The notes: a model not told the origin generated them from the sequence alone. Shown: positions 18,293-26,918, counted from the stretch's first letter. The stretch is DNA of 64,000 nt from Pontibacter lucknowensis (GCF_900156415.1 NZ_FTNM01000007.1:62001-126000), one strand, 5' to 3'. Made by a program: numbers and translations.

Positions 18293-18547
18293 TTATCTGT
18301 CTCTCCTTGATTTGGAATTAACCTGATATGCTCTCACAAATCGTATGAGGCCATACAGTATAAGGGTGCCACCAAAGATGGTACGTGCCGTTTGTGACAT
18401 TTCCAGGTTATACTGCTCCTCATCCATAAAGATGATAAATAGTCCCAGCGCTACATATACCAATGTCATCAGCATGCCAAAATAGCGTGCAAATTTGTTG
18501 AAAAATGTAACAGACGGTTTTTCGTCTTCTCGCCTTGGTCGTAGCAT
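18293..18547 (-). CDS. Small two-helix membrane protein
   Basis: An 84-residue protein with charged ends (MLRPRREDEKPS... and ...NSKSRRDR) and two hydrophobic segments (about 22-43 and 55-72), predicting a hairpin in the inner membrane. It ends one base before the PstS-like gene and sits between it and the TonB genes. I do not recognise a characterised family; position suggests an accessory part of the ExbBD/TonB/PstS-like/TPR group. Confidence 0.78.
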   Translation of the reverse strand: MLRPRREDEKPSVTFFNKFARYFGMLMTLVYVALGLFIIFMDEEQYNLEMSQTARTIFGGTLILYGLIRFVRAYQVNSKSRRDR

Positions 18548-18589
18548 GTTCAGGTTTGCCTATATATGTAGGCCTAAATTTAAGGTTTA

Positions 18590-18642
18590 TACTTTAAAAA
18601 CTAAAGCAGAAGCCATGCTATGTGTAGATTAGCTTCTGCTTT
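18590..18642 (-). terminator. Intrinsic terminator after the downstream tonB gene
   Basis: AAAGCAGAAGC (18603-18613) pairs with GCTTCTGCTTT (18632-18642). Read on the minus strand the stem is followed by AGTTTTTAAAG, a T tract. It separates tonB copy 2 from the small membrane-protein gene, which therefore probably has its own promoter. Confidence 0.75.
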
Positions 18643-18659
18643 ATACTTTATATTATCAT

Positions 18660-19502
18660 TTATCGTTGCAAGTTGAATCGTATTGGTAAAGTATAACGTA
18701 CCGCAACAGGTTTTCCATTTTGTCTGCCTGGTGTCCAATCAGGTAAGCTTTCAATAACTCGCAGTGCCTCTTCATCGGTTCCGAAGCCCAATCCTTTCAA
18801 TACTGTAGCATCGGTTACTTTACCGTTCCGGTTTACTACAAAGCTTACAATAACTATGCCTTCTATTTGCTCTGTAATTGCTTGGCGAGGATAACGTATT
18901 TTTTTGCTTATGTAGCGCATTAGTGCTGCTTCCCCTCCCTCAAATGCAGGCATCTCCTCGGCAAAGTCAATTACGCTATTTCCTTCTCCGCCATCAGTAC
19001 CTGTTGTGCCAGCGTTACCGTCTGTTTCTATACCTTCCAGGTCTATGCTACTCAGTAGTTCTCCATCCGTATTCTGTGTTCCTATTATGGCTCCTTCCAT
19101 CTGTTGTTGTGTAGGTGGAACTTCATCCGGACCAGGGTGCGAATCTGGTACAACAGTAGGGGTAGGGTTTCTGACAGTCTTGATTTGTTTTTCCTGTACG
19201 GGCACTACTGCTTGCTGTACAGGTTCTGGATTCTCTTTTGGCGGTGGGGGTAATAAAGGTTGATCTATTATAATTACCCTTTTATCCTTTTCAGAATCAT
19301 GCTTCGCTGTCTGTGCTATTTCTTGTTTACCAACAATAAGTGGCCAGCCAAGCCCAGTAGTAAAGATGCTTGTTGCTAATAATGCTGCTGTTAAGATGTG
19401 CTTGCTATAATCCTTTCTGAGTACGTAAGCTCCATAAGCTTTATTTCGTGCTGCAAACACTACATTATTAAATGTCATGTCGAATAAATAGTTTTCTTTC
19501 AT
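18660..19502 (-). CDS. TonB family energy transducer (copy 2)
   Basis: A 280-residue protein: a cytoplasmic N-terminus with the Bacteroidota pattern ARNKAYGAYVLRKDYSKH, one membrane helix (about 36-55), a Pro/Glu/Thr-rich periplasmic spacer (about 65-175) and a C-terminal TonB domain (about 190-280: IRYPRQAITEQIEGIVIVSF, DEEALRVIESLPDWTPGRQN, YTLPIRF). It carries proton-motive energy from ExbB/ExbD to TonB-dependent outer-membrane receptors. Clearly a paralogue of the upstream TonB, separated from it by a terminator and about 200 bases, so it can be regulated apart. Confidence 0.93.
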   Translation of the reverse strand: MKENYLFDMTFNNVVFAARNKAYGAYVLRKDYSKHILTAALLATSIFTTGLGWPLIVGKQEIAQTAKHDSEKDKRVIIIDQPLLPPPPKENPEPVQQAVVPVQEKQIKTVRNPTPTVVPDSHPGPDEVPPTQQQMEGAIIGTQNTDGELLSSIDLEGIETDGNAGTTGTDGGEGNSVIDFAEEMPAFEGGEAALMRYISKKIRYPRQAITEQIEGIVIVSFVVNRNGKVTDATVLKGLGFGTDEEALRVIESLPDWTPGRQNGKPVAVRYTLPIRFNLQR

Positions 19503-19650
19503 GGCGCATAAGTTTTAAATGTGAAGCAGTATTATCTGCATTTTCTTATTAGATGCACCACTAGCTATTTTTCCACAAGCTGTCTCGTTATTTTTTCATT
19601 GAATACATTTTTTGGGATAATGCCTGGGGCTCTGATTGAAAACTAGTGCA

Positions 19651-19688
19651 TATAAAAAAAGGCCCTCCTGGGAGGGCCTTTTTTTATA
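19651..19688. terminator. Bidirectional-looking terminator between the two tonB genes
   Basis: An almost perfect palindrome: seven A's, GGCCCTC, loop CTGG, GAGGGCC, seven T's, with flanking TATA on both sides. On the minus strand it ends the exbB-exbD-exbD-tonB transcript. Confidence 0.9.
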
Positions 19689-19703
19689 TTTATGGAGTCA
19701 GAT

Positions 19704-20528
19704 TTACTTGATAGCAAATCGTACTGGCAATGTATAGCGAACAGGTACTGATCGACCGTTCTGCTTACCTGGAGACCACTTCGGCATTGTTTTCACAACG
19801 CGTACAGCTTCTTCGTCAGTACCAGAGCCGAGGCTTTTCACAACCTCAATTTCTGAGATTTCGCCTGTACGGCTTACTACGAACGAAAGTACTACCAGGC
19901 CTTCTACACCGGCACGCTGTGCAGCAGCTGGGTAGCGGATGTTCTTACCAAGATATCTCATCATTTCGCCTTCACCACCTGGGAATTCAGGCATCTGCTC
20001 AACGTAAGTATATGGCTTTTCTTCTACTACTTCAGCAACAACGTCGCTTGTACCGTCGATGTCTCCTAAATCAAGAGGAGCACCTTTAACACCTTCAACG
20101 TTTTTAGTACCAATGTCGATGTCTTCCAGTTCCTTCTGATCTGGCACCTGTTCCTCTTCCACAACTTCAGCATCACGCTTCACAACTGGTGGCGTAAACT
20201 TCACCTGTGCACGCACTGGTGGCGGCGGCGGTGGAAGATCTGGTGGCGGTGGCGGCGGTGGCGGCGTCGCTTCATCAATTGGTGGTGGTGGTGCTAACTC
20301 TACCTCTGTTACAATACGTTCTACTGGTACCACGACTTCCTCTTCTTCAAATAACTTAGCAATCAGTGGAATACTGATCAAAAGCGCAAAGATTGAGATA
20401 GCCATAATGGCTGCGGTAGTAACATGCTTATTGTACAGTCGACGTAGTAGGTAGGCGCCATACGCTCTGTTTCGTCCGGCAAAGACGATGTCGTCGAGCG
20501 ATGCTTTTTCTAACTTACTAGTTTCCAT
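19704..20528 (-). CDS. TonB family energy transducer (copy 1)
   Basis: A 274-residue TonB. The N-terminus GRNRAYGAYLLRRLYNKH precedes one membrane helix (about 36-55). A strongly proline-rich spacer (about 78-105, runs of Pro with Ile-Asp-Glu-Ala and Asp-Leu) spans the periplasm. The C-terminal domain has IRYPAAAQRAGVEGLVVLSF and YTLPVRF. Three bases separate it from the upstream ExbD gene, so it belongs to the exbB-exbD-exbD-tonB transcript. Confidence 0.95.
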   Translation of the reverse strand: METSKLEKASLDDIVFAGRNRAYGAYLLRRLYNKHVTTAAIMAISIFALLISIPLIAKLFEEEEVVVPVERIVTEVELAPPPPIDEATPPPPPPPPDLPPPPPPVRAQVKFTPPVVKRDAEVVEEEQVPDQKELEDIDIGTKNVEGVKGAPLDLGDIDGTSDVVAEVVEEKPYTYVEQMPEFPGGEGEMMRYLGKNIRYPAAAQRAGVEGLVVLSFVVSRTGEISEIEVVKSLGSGTDEEAVRVVKTMPKWSPGKQNGRSVPVRYTLPVRFAIK

Positions 20529-20531
20529 GTG

Positions 20532-21059
20532 TTACTGTCCAGTTATGTCCTGAATCAACTGCTTGTCATTGTCGTTGATCTCAACAATAGCAAAGCGGTT
20601 GGTGTCAGTGATTTTCAATTCATCTAAAATATCTACTACGTTCTTGTAGCGAGACCCCTCCATTGGCTTAACGAGTACCGTCATTTTCTCGTTTCCGCGC
20701 ACTTGTGGCGAAATCAATACTTTTCTGATACCGTTAGCAGAGTAGTCGGTTGTTTGAACTTCCGGATTTTCGGCTGGATCACCGAGACCAAAGTAGTAGT
20801 ATACTCTGTCATTCTCCCCTAAGACAATTGTCATTGCGTTACTAGCTTTCAGAGCGATTTGCTCATCTTCAGTGTCCGGCTTGACAGGCATGTTGATTTC
20901 CATGGTCTGTGGCTTGCTGAACGTAGTAGTAAGCATGAAGAAAGTCAATAGAAGGAATGCAAGGTCTACCATGGGTGTCATGTCCAGATGGACAGACATT
21001 TTTTTGGCCCTTTTCTTACCACCTTTACCGGAGTCGGCTTTTTCTTGTATTTCTGCCAT
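20532..21059 (-). CDS. ExbD/TolR biopolymer transport protein (copy 2)
   Basis: A 175-residue protein with a short Lys-rich cytoplasmic N-terminus, one membrane helix (about 27-47, DMTPMVDLAFLLLTFFMLTT) carrying the Asp expected to bind protons, and a periplasmic domain. It pairs with ExbB to power TonB. It follows the other ExbD by 16 bases. Paired ExbD genes in one cluster are common in Bacteroidota and suggest a mixed stator. Confidence 0.94.
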   Translation of the reverse strand: MAEIQEKADSGKGGKKRAKKMSVHLDMTPMVDLAFLLLTFFMLTTTFSKPQTMEINMPVKPDTEDEQIALKASNAMTIVLGENDRVYYYFGLGDPAENPEVQTTDYSANGIRKVLISPQVRGNEKMTVLVKPMEGSRYKNVVDILDELKITDTNRFAIVEINDNDKQLIQDITGQ

Positions 21060-21075
21060 TTTTTAGCTCCTTTTT

Positions 21076-21681
21076 TTAGAGGTTAGAAGGTCTATTTTCC
21101 ATGTCCGTAATCAGGTTGAACCTGTTGATCTTACGTTCCTGCAGCGTATCCATTACCCTTTTTACGGTAGGATAGCTTACATCCACATCCCCTTTGATTG
21201 CGATCACAACTTTAGGGTTTGTTAAGCGAGTCTGGTGTACCCAGTCACCTAGTTCATTTCTGGCTGAGTCAACCGGTATACCTGGCTGATTCACGTTTTT
21301 GCGATCAGCAGGCTCCATGGCCAGATACGACTTGAGTTGGTTCACCGGTACACCGAAGTTGGTCAACAGAGAGAAGGTCTTACGCTCTTCTTCTGTAAAG
21401 CTAACGCCGTACTTGGTGCCCATCTTGTCAAGCAACGCTTCTTTAGTTCCCTGCCCATCAACACCAAAGAACACTCTGTCCTCTTTGTCTACCGTGATGG
21501 TGATGATGTTGGTGTCAGGAAGTTTGATCTCTGATACAGAGGATGGTGTATCTACAACCACTGCCTCTTCAGGAGCAAACTTTGTTGTCAACATAAAGAA
21601 AGTAACCAGCAAGAAGGCCAAGTCCACCATCGGCGTCATATCCAACGACGGTTTGGTTCTTTTTACTTTTACTTTAGGCAT
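21076..21681 (-). CDS. ExbD/TolR biopolymer transport protein (copy 1)
   Basis: A 201-residue ExbD with the same DMTPMVDLAFLLVTFFMLTT membrane helix (about 14-33) and conserved Asp, and a larger periplasmic part than copy 2 (an extra segment at about 85-140). It starts 18 bases after exbB. Together with copy 2 it forms the proton channel partner of the TonB motor. Confidence 0.94.
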   Translation of the reverse strand: MPKVKVKRTKPSLDMTPMVDLAFLLVTFFMLTTKFAPEEAVVVDTPSSVSEIKLPDTNIITITVDKEDRVFFGVDGQGTKEALLDKMGTKYGVSFTEEERKTFSLLTNFGVPVNQLKSYLAMEPADRKNVNQPGIPVDSARNELGDWVHQTRLTNPKVVIAIKGDVDVSYPTVKRVMDTLQERKINRFNLITDMENRPSNL

Positions 21682-21699
21682 TTTATTGGGTTATAGCGA

Positions 21700-22575
21700 T
21701 TAGATAGTTGAATGAGGTCTTACAGTGTTAGCTGCAGTTTCGTGCTGCGAAGCGAACGTAGAGATGATGCTGAAACCAGCTTCGTCAATGCTGTAAGTTA
21801 ATTCGTCAATCTTGCTAGTAAAGAAGTTATAAGCAATGATCGCGATAGCAGAACCAGTTACACCAAGAGCTGTGTTGATAAGGGCCTCAGAGATACCGTT
21901 TGCAAGAGCTACTGCGTCTGGAGAACCTGCTGTTGCAAGAGCCGAGAACGCCTTCACCATACCTAGTACCGTACCGATCAAACCTGTAAGTGTAGAAACC
22001 GAAGCGATAGTAGAGATAATCACCAGGTTTTTCTCCAGCATTGGAAGTTCCAGTGAAGTAGACTCTTCAATTTCTTTCTGAATAGCGGCTACTTTCTCAG
22101 CTTTAAGCAGTTCTGGCTCGTTCTGCATTTCTTTGTACTTAAGCAAACCAGCTTTTACCACGTTACCAACAGAACCTTTCTGTGCGTCGCAGGCAGCAAT
22201 AGCACCGTTGATGTCACGCTGGTTCAGTTTCTGAGAGATTGTACGTACGAAACCGGCAACGTTCTTAGTTCCTTTTGCTTTGCTGATTGTAAGTGAACGC
22301 TCGATAGCAAAGATGAAAACCAGAAGGTTAAGCGTCAAAAGGATAGGTACTACCCAACCACCTTTATAAACAATACCCAGGTAGTTGTCCGGAAGTGGAT
22401 GGTTCGCATTGTCACCGCCTTCAAAGTTGGCAGGATTACCGAATACGAACATATAGATAAGTACACATGCAATAAATGCAACCGGAATTACGATAGTGGC
22501 AAATAGAGAGGAAGTTGTACCGCTCTTTTGTTCTACATTAGCATCTTTGCTCACTACTGCAGTCTTTTTTTCCAT
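21700..22575 (-). CDS. exbB: ExbB/TolQ/MotA family proton channel protein
   Basis: A 291-residue inner-membrane protein with an N-terminal hydrophobic helix (about 27-48), a second at about 73-93, and the C-terminal pair (about 160-185 and 205-235) containing STIASVSTLTGLIGTVLGM, the MotA/TolQ/ExbB signature. It forms the pentameric channel of the TonB motor. First gene of the cluster; a promoter with both boxes lies about 230 bases upstream. Confidence 0.95.
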   Translation of the reverse strand: MEKKTAVVSKDANVEQKSGTTSSLFATIVIPVAFIACVLIYMFVFGNPANFEGGDNANHPLPDNYLGIVYKGGWVVPILLTLNLLVFIFAIERSLTISKAKGTKNVAGFVRTISQKLNQRDINGAIAACDAQKGSVGNVVKAGLLKYKEMQNEPELLKAEKVAAIQKEIEESTSLELPMLEKNLVIISTIASVSTLTGLIGTVLGMVKAFSALATAGSPDAVALANGISEALINTALGVTGSAIAIIAYNFFTSKIDELTYSIDEAGFSIISTFASQHETAANTVRPHSTI

Positions 22576-23137
22576 TTTGTTTAAAAGTTTAAAGTTTAGC
22601 TGTTTGTGTTGTAATTAAATCGATTGTGTAATATAAGAATGTAATTGTTTTGGATTTAGTTCTTTATTGGTTTTGCAATTTCTGCTTTTTCCGCAATTTT
22701 CAAACGATTTCAAGCTTTAAATTTTGAAAAATCCCGACTTAATACTGTAAAGTCTGTCTAAAATAAATTTTTCGCTGCTTTAGCTTAAGGCGAATATTGC
22801 GGCTTTACAAATATATTTTATTTTAAATTCTTATCCAAAGTTTAAACTTCATACAGCTTGTCCTCTTTACTTTTCTGTATCCCTTACTGCCTGTTAAACA
22901 GCGGTTTATTCGCCATAATGGGTGGTAATAAACCTAAATTGTAACGTGATTTTAGTGCAAGCAATAAGTGAGGTTACTGTAATAGTAATAAAACAGGTGT
23001 GCGTTATTCAGAGAAGAGCAAAGCGTTTAAACTATTTGGTTGTAATAAAATTAAGTAAAACTAAGTTTGCTTGAGTTGTGCCTGAGAACAAATAGAAGCA
23101 TAAATATAATGCATGTTTGACTAAACTGTATGCATGC
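22576..23137. other. 562-base AT-rich intergenic region between exbB and mazG
   Basis: No convincing reading frame or RNA gene is seen. It holds the exbB promoter (22808-22839, minus). Further upstream lies an inverted repeat, GGTTTATT at 22903-22910 with AATAAACC at 22927-22934, which could be an operator or a terminator-like hairpin. The rest looks like a long untranslated leader and 3' spacer. Confidence 0.6.
22808..22839 (-). promoter_or_regulatory. Promoter of the exbB cluster
   Basis: On the minus strand TTTG (22839-22836) is followed after 20 bases by TATATTTG (22815-22808). Both boxes match the Bacteroidota housekeeping promoter (TTTG, 19-21 bases, TAnnTTTG). Transcription would begin near 22802, giving a leader of about 225 bases. 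Confidence 0.75.
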
Positions 23138-23947
23138 CTATCTTTTTTTTGCCTGATTCCAGTAAATGTCCATTTCATTTAAGGACAAATCCTGTAGTCG
23201 TTTGCCATTTTTAGAGGCTTCCTCTTCCATGTACTGAAACCGATCTATAAATTTCAGGTTGGTTTTTTCCAGTGCTTCTTCTGGGTTTATGTCAATAAAA
23301 CGGGCAAAGTTAATGAGTGAAAAAAGCAGGTCCCCAAATTCGCTGGTAGCTTTTAGGTGATCGATGGACTGAAGGTCTGCTATATTAAATTCAGATTCAA
23401 ATTCATTCAATTCCTCCTGTACCTTTTTCCACACCTCCGACTTGTCATCCCAATCGAAACCTGCTCCACGGGCCTTCTCCTGTATGCGCATAGCTTTTAC
23501 AAGCGCTGGTAATGAGGCTGGTACGCCACCTAATACCGATTTGTTGCCTTCTTTCAGTTTCAGTCGCTCCCAGTTCTGCTTCACCTCTTCTTCCGTACTG
23601 GCTGTTGCATCCCCATAAATGTGTGGATGTCTGAAGATAAGCTTCTCACAAAGTGAGTTCAGGACATCCGCTATGTCGAAGGCTTTTTGTTCAGAGGCTA
23701 TTTTGGCATAAAACACCATATGGAGCATGATGTCCCCAATCTCCTTTTTTATTTCCTGCATATCCTGCCGGATAATGGCGTCAGATAGCTCATAGGTTTC
23801 CTCAATAGTCAAATGGCGCAGGCTTTCTATGGTCTGCTTCCTGTCCCAGGGGCATTTTTCACGCAGATCATCCATCACATCCAGCAGCCGGTCAAAAGCC
23901 TGAAGCTGTCGGCCACGTGGAGTATCTTCAAAACGTTGATTAGTCAT
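23138..23947 (-). CDS. mazG: Nucleoside triphosphate pyrophosphohydrolase MazG
   Basis: Hydrolyses (d)NTPs, including non-canonical ones, to monophosphates and pyrophosphate. The 269-residue protein has the two MazG domains: residues about 15-120 with CPWDRKQTIESLRHLTIEETYE and EIGDIMLHMVFYAKI (E-E-x-x-E and E-x-x-D metal motifs), and a second at about 165-255. The start is set at ATG 23947 because the conserved region begins right there and a TATATTTG promoter box lies at 23953-23960. A longer frame reaches upstream to 24103 but that part is unconserved-looking and would overlap the promoter. Confidence 0.95.
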   Translation of the reverse strand: MTNQRFEDTPRGRQLQAFDRLLDVMDDLREKCPWDRKQTIESLRHLTIEETYELSDAIIRQDMQEIKKEIGDIMLHMVFYAKIASEQKAFDIADVLNSLCEKLIFRHPHIYGDATASTEEEVKQNWERLKLKEGNKSVLGGVPASLPALVKAMRIQEKARGAGFDWDDKSEVWKKVQEELNEFESEFNIADLQSIDHLKATSEFGDLLFSLINFARFIDINPEEALEKTNLKFIDRFQYMEEEASKNGKRLQDLSLNEMDIYWNQAKKR

Positions 23948-23952
23948 AAAGG

Positions 23953-23960
23953 CAAATATA
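23953..23960 (-). promoter_or_regulatory. -7 box of mazG, giving an almost leaderless transcript
   Basis: TATATTTG on the minus strand lies five bases before the mazG ATG (23947). With the usual 5-7 base spacing the transcript would start at or next to the initiation codon. No convincing -33 box is seen. Confidence 0.55.
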
Positions 23961-24120
23961 ATAAATAACTGCCAGAGGTAGTTATATAGGCATTCTGCTA
24001 TGTAGTAAATAGGACGATGATGACTATTTGCCGACAAGCATTCTGCTTGAGTTACAGTTCTGTGATGTTCGGGCTGACGGATACCGCAGCAGATAATGTT
24101 CAAACCTAAAACTAAATTAT

Positions 24121-24128
24121 TACTTTTG
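24121..24128 (+). promoter_or_regulatory. -7 box of glmM
   Basis: TACTTTTG matches TAnnTTTG. A weak TGTT lies 20 bases upstream in the -33 position. The leader before GTG 24152 would be about 18 bases. Confidence 0.55.
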
Positions 24129-24151
24129 CAGCTGAAAAAAATATTCTCGTA

Positions 24152-25543
24152 GTGGCTTTAATAAAATCAATTTCAGGAATCAGAGGTACGATTGGAGGGC
24201 AGGCCGGTGAAGCGCTTACCCCAGTGGATGTAGTGAAGTTTGCCGCCGCTTTCGGTACCTGGGTGTTGCAGACTACTGGCAACAATACCATCATTGTAGG
24301 ACGCGATGCACGCCTTTCAGGTGACATGGTGAACAAGCTGGTTTGCGCGACCCTGCAGGGCTTAGGTATAAATGTAGTTGATCTGGGGCTGTCAACGACG
24401 CCCACTGTGGAAATGGCCGTGCCGGACTACAAAGCCGGTGGCGGCATCATTCTGACAGCCAGCCATAACCCAAAGCAGTGGAATGCGCTCAAACTTCTTA
24501 ACCAGAAAGGCGAGTTTATCTCTGATGCTGAAGGCAAACTGGTGCTGGAATTGGCAGACAAGGAGGCCTTTGAGTTTGCGCAGGTAAACGACCTGGGCAG
24601 ATACCAGCGGGATGACGAAGCGTTGCAAAAGCACATCGATACCATCTTGGCACTACCGATTGTAGATGTAAACGCTATTAAAGAAAAAGACTTCAGCGTA
24701 GCTATCGACTGTGTCAACTCTTCCGGAGGTATAGCGATACCGATGCTGCTGGAGGCGTTGGGAGTACATAAGGTTGAAAAGCTCTTTTGCGAGCCGGACG
24801 GCAATTTCCCCCACAACCCGGAACCGCTGCCAGAGAACCTGCGCGAGATAGCTCGCGTGATCGAGAAAGGCAAGTTTGACCTAGGTATAGTAGTAGACCC
24901 AGATGTGGATCGCCTGGCCCTGATCAATGAAGATGGCAGTATGTTCGGTGAAGAGTATACCTTAGTAGCCGTAGCTGATTATGTGCTGAAGAATCAGGTG
25001 GGCAACACGGTTTCTAACCTCTCCTCAACAAGAGCATTGCGTGACGTGACTGAGAAGGCTGGAGGCAATTACTTTGCCGCTGCTGTGGGTGAAGTAAACG
25101 TGGTGAATATGATGAAGGCGGAGAATGCCATCATAGGTGGCGAAGGTAATGGAGGTATAATCTACCCTGAACTGCACTATGGTCGTGATGCCCTGGTAGG
25201 TATAGCTTTGTTCCTGACACACCTGGCTAAGTCAGGTATGAGCATGACGCGCCTGCGTGCCAGCTACCCGAACTATTACATCTCTAAAAATAAAATAGAG
25301 CTGACTCCTGAAGTGGATGTAGACCAGGTGCTAGTTCAAATGCAGGAGCGTTACGCCAAGCAGCCGATTAACACCATTGACGGTGTGAAGATTGAGTTTG
25401 ATAAGGAGTGGGTGCACCTGCGCAAGTCTAATACAGAGCCTATCATCCGCATCTATGCTGAATCGGAGAGCAACGCCACAGCCGAGCACCTGGCCAATAA
25501 AATCATTGCTGACATCAAAGAGATCATTTCGACAAAAGCGTAA
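24152..25543 (+). CDS. glmM: Phosphoglucosamine mutase
   Basis: Interconverts glucosamine 6-phosphate and glucosamine 1-phosphate on the way to UDP-GlcNAc. The 463-residue protein (GTG start) has the alpha-phosphohexomutase layout: SGIRGTIGG at the N-terminus, the phosphoserine loop TASHNPKQWNALK with Ser104, the metal loop DPDVDRLALI, the sugar-binding GEGNGGIIYP and the C-terminal phosphate loop RKSNTEPIIRIYAES. The asparagine-rich serine loop fits the GlmM/ManB relatives of Bacteroidota; phosphomannomutase activity cannot be excluded. A strong terminator follows. Confidence 0.9.
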   Translation: MALIKSISGIRGTIGGQAGEALTPVDVVKFAAAFGTWVLQTTGNNTIIVGRDARLSGDMVNKLVCATLQGLGINVVDLGLSTTPTVEMAVPDYKAGGGIILTASHNPKQWNALKLLNQKGEFISDAEGKLVLELADKEAFEFAQVNDLGRYQRDDEALQKHIDTILALPIVDVNAIKEKDFSVAIDCVNSSGGIAIPMLLEALGVHKVEKLFCEPDGNFPHNPEPLPENLREIARVIEKGKFDLGIVVDPDVDRLALINEDGSMFGEEYTLVAVADYVLKNQVGNTVSNLSSTRALRDVTEKAGGNYFAAAVGEVNVVNMMKAENAIIGGEGNGGIIYPELHYGRDALVGIALFLTHLAKSGMSMTRLRASYPNYYISKNKIELTPEVDVDQVLVQMQERYAKQPINTIDGVKIEFDKEWVHLRKSNTEPIIRIYAESESNATAEHLANKIIADIKEIISTKA

Positions 25544-25581
25544 TGTGTTGTTGCTGTAGCATATTAATTAACTAGCAATCA

Positions 25582-25636
25582 GAGGTTGCGCCAAAGGAGA
25601 AATCAAGCTTTTTCTCCATTGGCGCAACTTTTTTTT
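25582..25636 (+). terminator. Intrinsic terminator after glmM
   Basis: GTTGCGCCAA (25585-25594) pairs with TTGGCGCAAC (25619-25628), with further inner pairing of GGAGAAA and TTTCTCC, then eight T's. Confidence 0.92.
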
Positions 25637-25678
25637 ATACTTTAGTAGTTCGTTTAAGAGAATCCAATACAAAATATC

Positions 25679-26821
25679 ATGCGTGTTTATTTAGATAATG
25701 CAGCTACCACCCCTCTGGACAAAGAGGTTTTTGATGCCATGGCACCTTTTATGCTCGAGCACTTTGGCAACCCTTCTTCCATCCATTCACATGGACGAGA
25801 GGTGAGGTCTGCTATCGAAAAAGCCCGCCGCTCGGTAGCTACGCTGTTGAACACGTCGCCTGCCGAAGTATTCTTTACCTCGGGCGGTACTGAGGCTGAT
25901 AATGCTGCCATTGTCTGTTCCTGTCGTTCGCTAGGTATAAAGCATGCCATCACTACTAAATTGGAGCATCATGCCGTGCTGCATACCATGGAGATGCTGG
26001 AAAAGAACGGAGAGGTTCAGCTGAGCTACCTGCGGCATGATGAACGCGGCAACCTGGACCTGGAGCATCTGGAGGAGATGTTGGCTAATCAGCCACGCAC
26101 GATCGTTTCCATCATGCATGCCAATAACGAAATTGGTACTTTGAACGATATCGAGAAGATCGGAGAGATCTGCAGAAAGTATGACGCGATTTTTCACTCC
26201 GACACTGTGCAGACCATGGGCCACTACAAGCACGATGTGCAGCAGATCGGGGCCAACTTTCTGATAGGTTCAGCACATAAATTCCATGGGCCAAAGGGTG
26301 TGGGCTTCCTGTACTGTGATGCCAGCACTAAGATTCAGCCATTGATCCAGGGTGGTGCGCAGGAGCGCAACATGCGTGGCGGCACCGAGAACGTGTATGG
26401 TATCATTGGTTTGGCCAAGGCGCTGGAAATTGCCTACCGTGATATGGCCGAGCACCAGAAGCACATACAGGGATTGAAGGACCGCATGATCTACAAACTA
26501 CGGGAACAGATGGAGGATGTGAGCTTTAACGGAATGTCGGAGTTTGCGGACAAGAGTTTATATACCGTACTCAATGTGAGCCTGCCTGCCTCTGACATTA
26601 ACGAAATGCTGTTGTTCAGCCTGGACATCGCCAAGATTTCGGCTTCAGGTGGAAGTGCCTGCAGTAGCGGTGCCAATGCCGGTTCGCATGTGCTTCGTGC
26701 TTTGGAAGTAGATCCGGCTAGAGGTTCTGTTCGCTTTTCGTTCAGCAAGTATAACACAGAAGCAGAGATCGATTATGTAGCTGAAACGCTTGCCAAAATG
26801 TATAAAAAGGAGCTGGCCTAG
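25679..26821 (+). CDS. Cysteine desulfurase (NifS/IscS family)
   Basis: PLP enzyme that removes sulfur from cysteine for Fe-S clusters, thiolated tRNA and other sulfur acceptors. The 380-residue protein has YLDNAATTP at the start, the PLP lysine in SAHKFHGPKG (Lys201), and the sulfur-carrying cysteine in SASGGSACSSG (Cys328). The long mobile loop around Cys328 is of the class I (IscS/NifS) type. No iscU or other isc gene is adjacent, so whether it feeds Fe-S assembly or tRNA thiolation is open; mnmH in this genome needs a thiolated tRNA precursor. Confidence 0.94.
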   Translation: MRVYLDNAATTPLDKEVFDAMAPFMLEHFGNPSSIHSHGREVRSAIEKARRSVATLLNTSPAEVFFTSGGTEADNAAIVCSCRSLGIKHAITTKLEHHAVLHTMEMLEKNGEVQLSYLRHDERGNLDLEHLEEMLANQPRTIVSIMHANNEIGTLNDIEKIGEICRKYDAIFHSDTVQTMGHYKHDVQQIGANFLIGSAHKFHGPKGVGFLYCDASTKIQPLIQGGAQERNMRGGTENVYGIIGLAKALEIAYRDMAEHQKHIQGLKDRMIYKLREQMEDVSFNGMSEFADKSLYTVLNVSLPASDINEMLLFSLDIAKISASGGSACSSGANAGSHVLRALEVDPARGSVRFSFSKYNTEAEIDYVAETLAKMYKKELA

Positions 26822-26846
26822 GTATAGCTGGCATCCTTCAAAATAT

Positions 26847-26882
26847 AAAAAGGCTTCAGCAGTAATGCTGGAGCCTTTCTTT
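26847..26882. terminator. Terminator after the cysteine desulfurase gene
   Basis: AAGGCTTCAGCA and TGCTGGAGCCTT form a 12-bp stem with one mismatch around GTAA, followed by TCTTT. It ends before the ATG of the LOG-family gene at 26919. Confidence 0.8.
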
Positions 26883-26918
26883 GTGAAACGAAATTTTATA
26901 GGAGAACAAGGTATAGAG

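Noticed and set aside
23948-24103. Upstream extension of mazG by 52 codons
   Set aside because: Contains the probable promoter box and no MazG-like sequence; the conserved start is ATG 23947.
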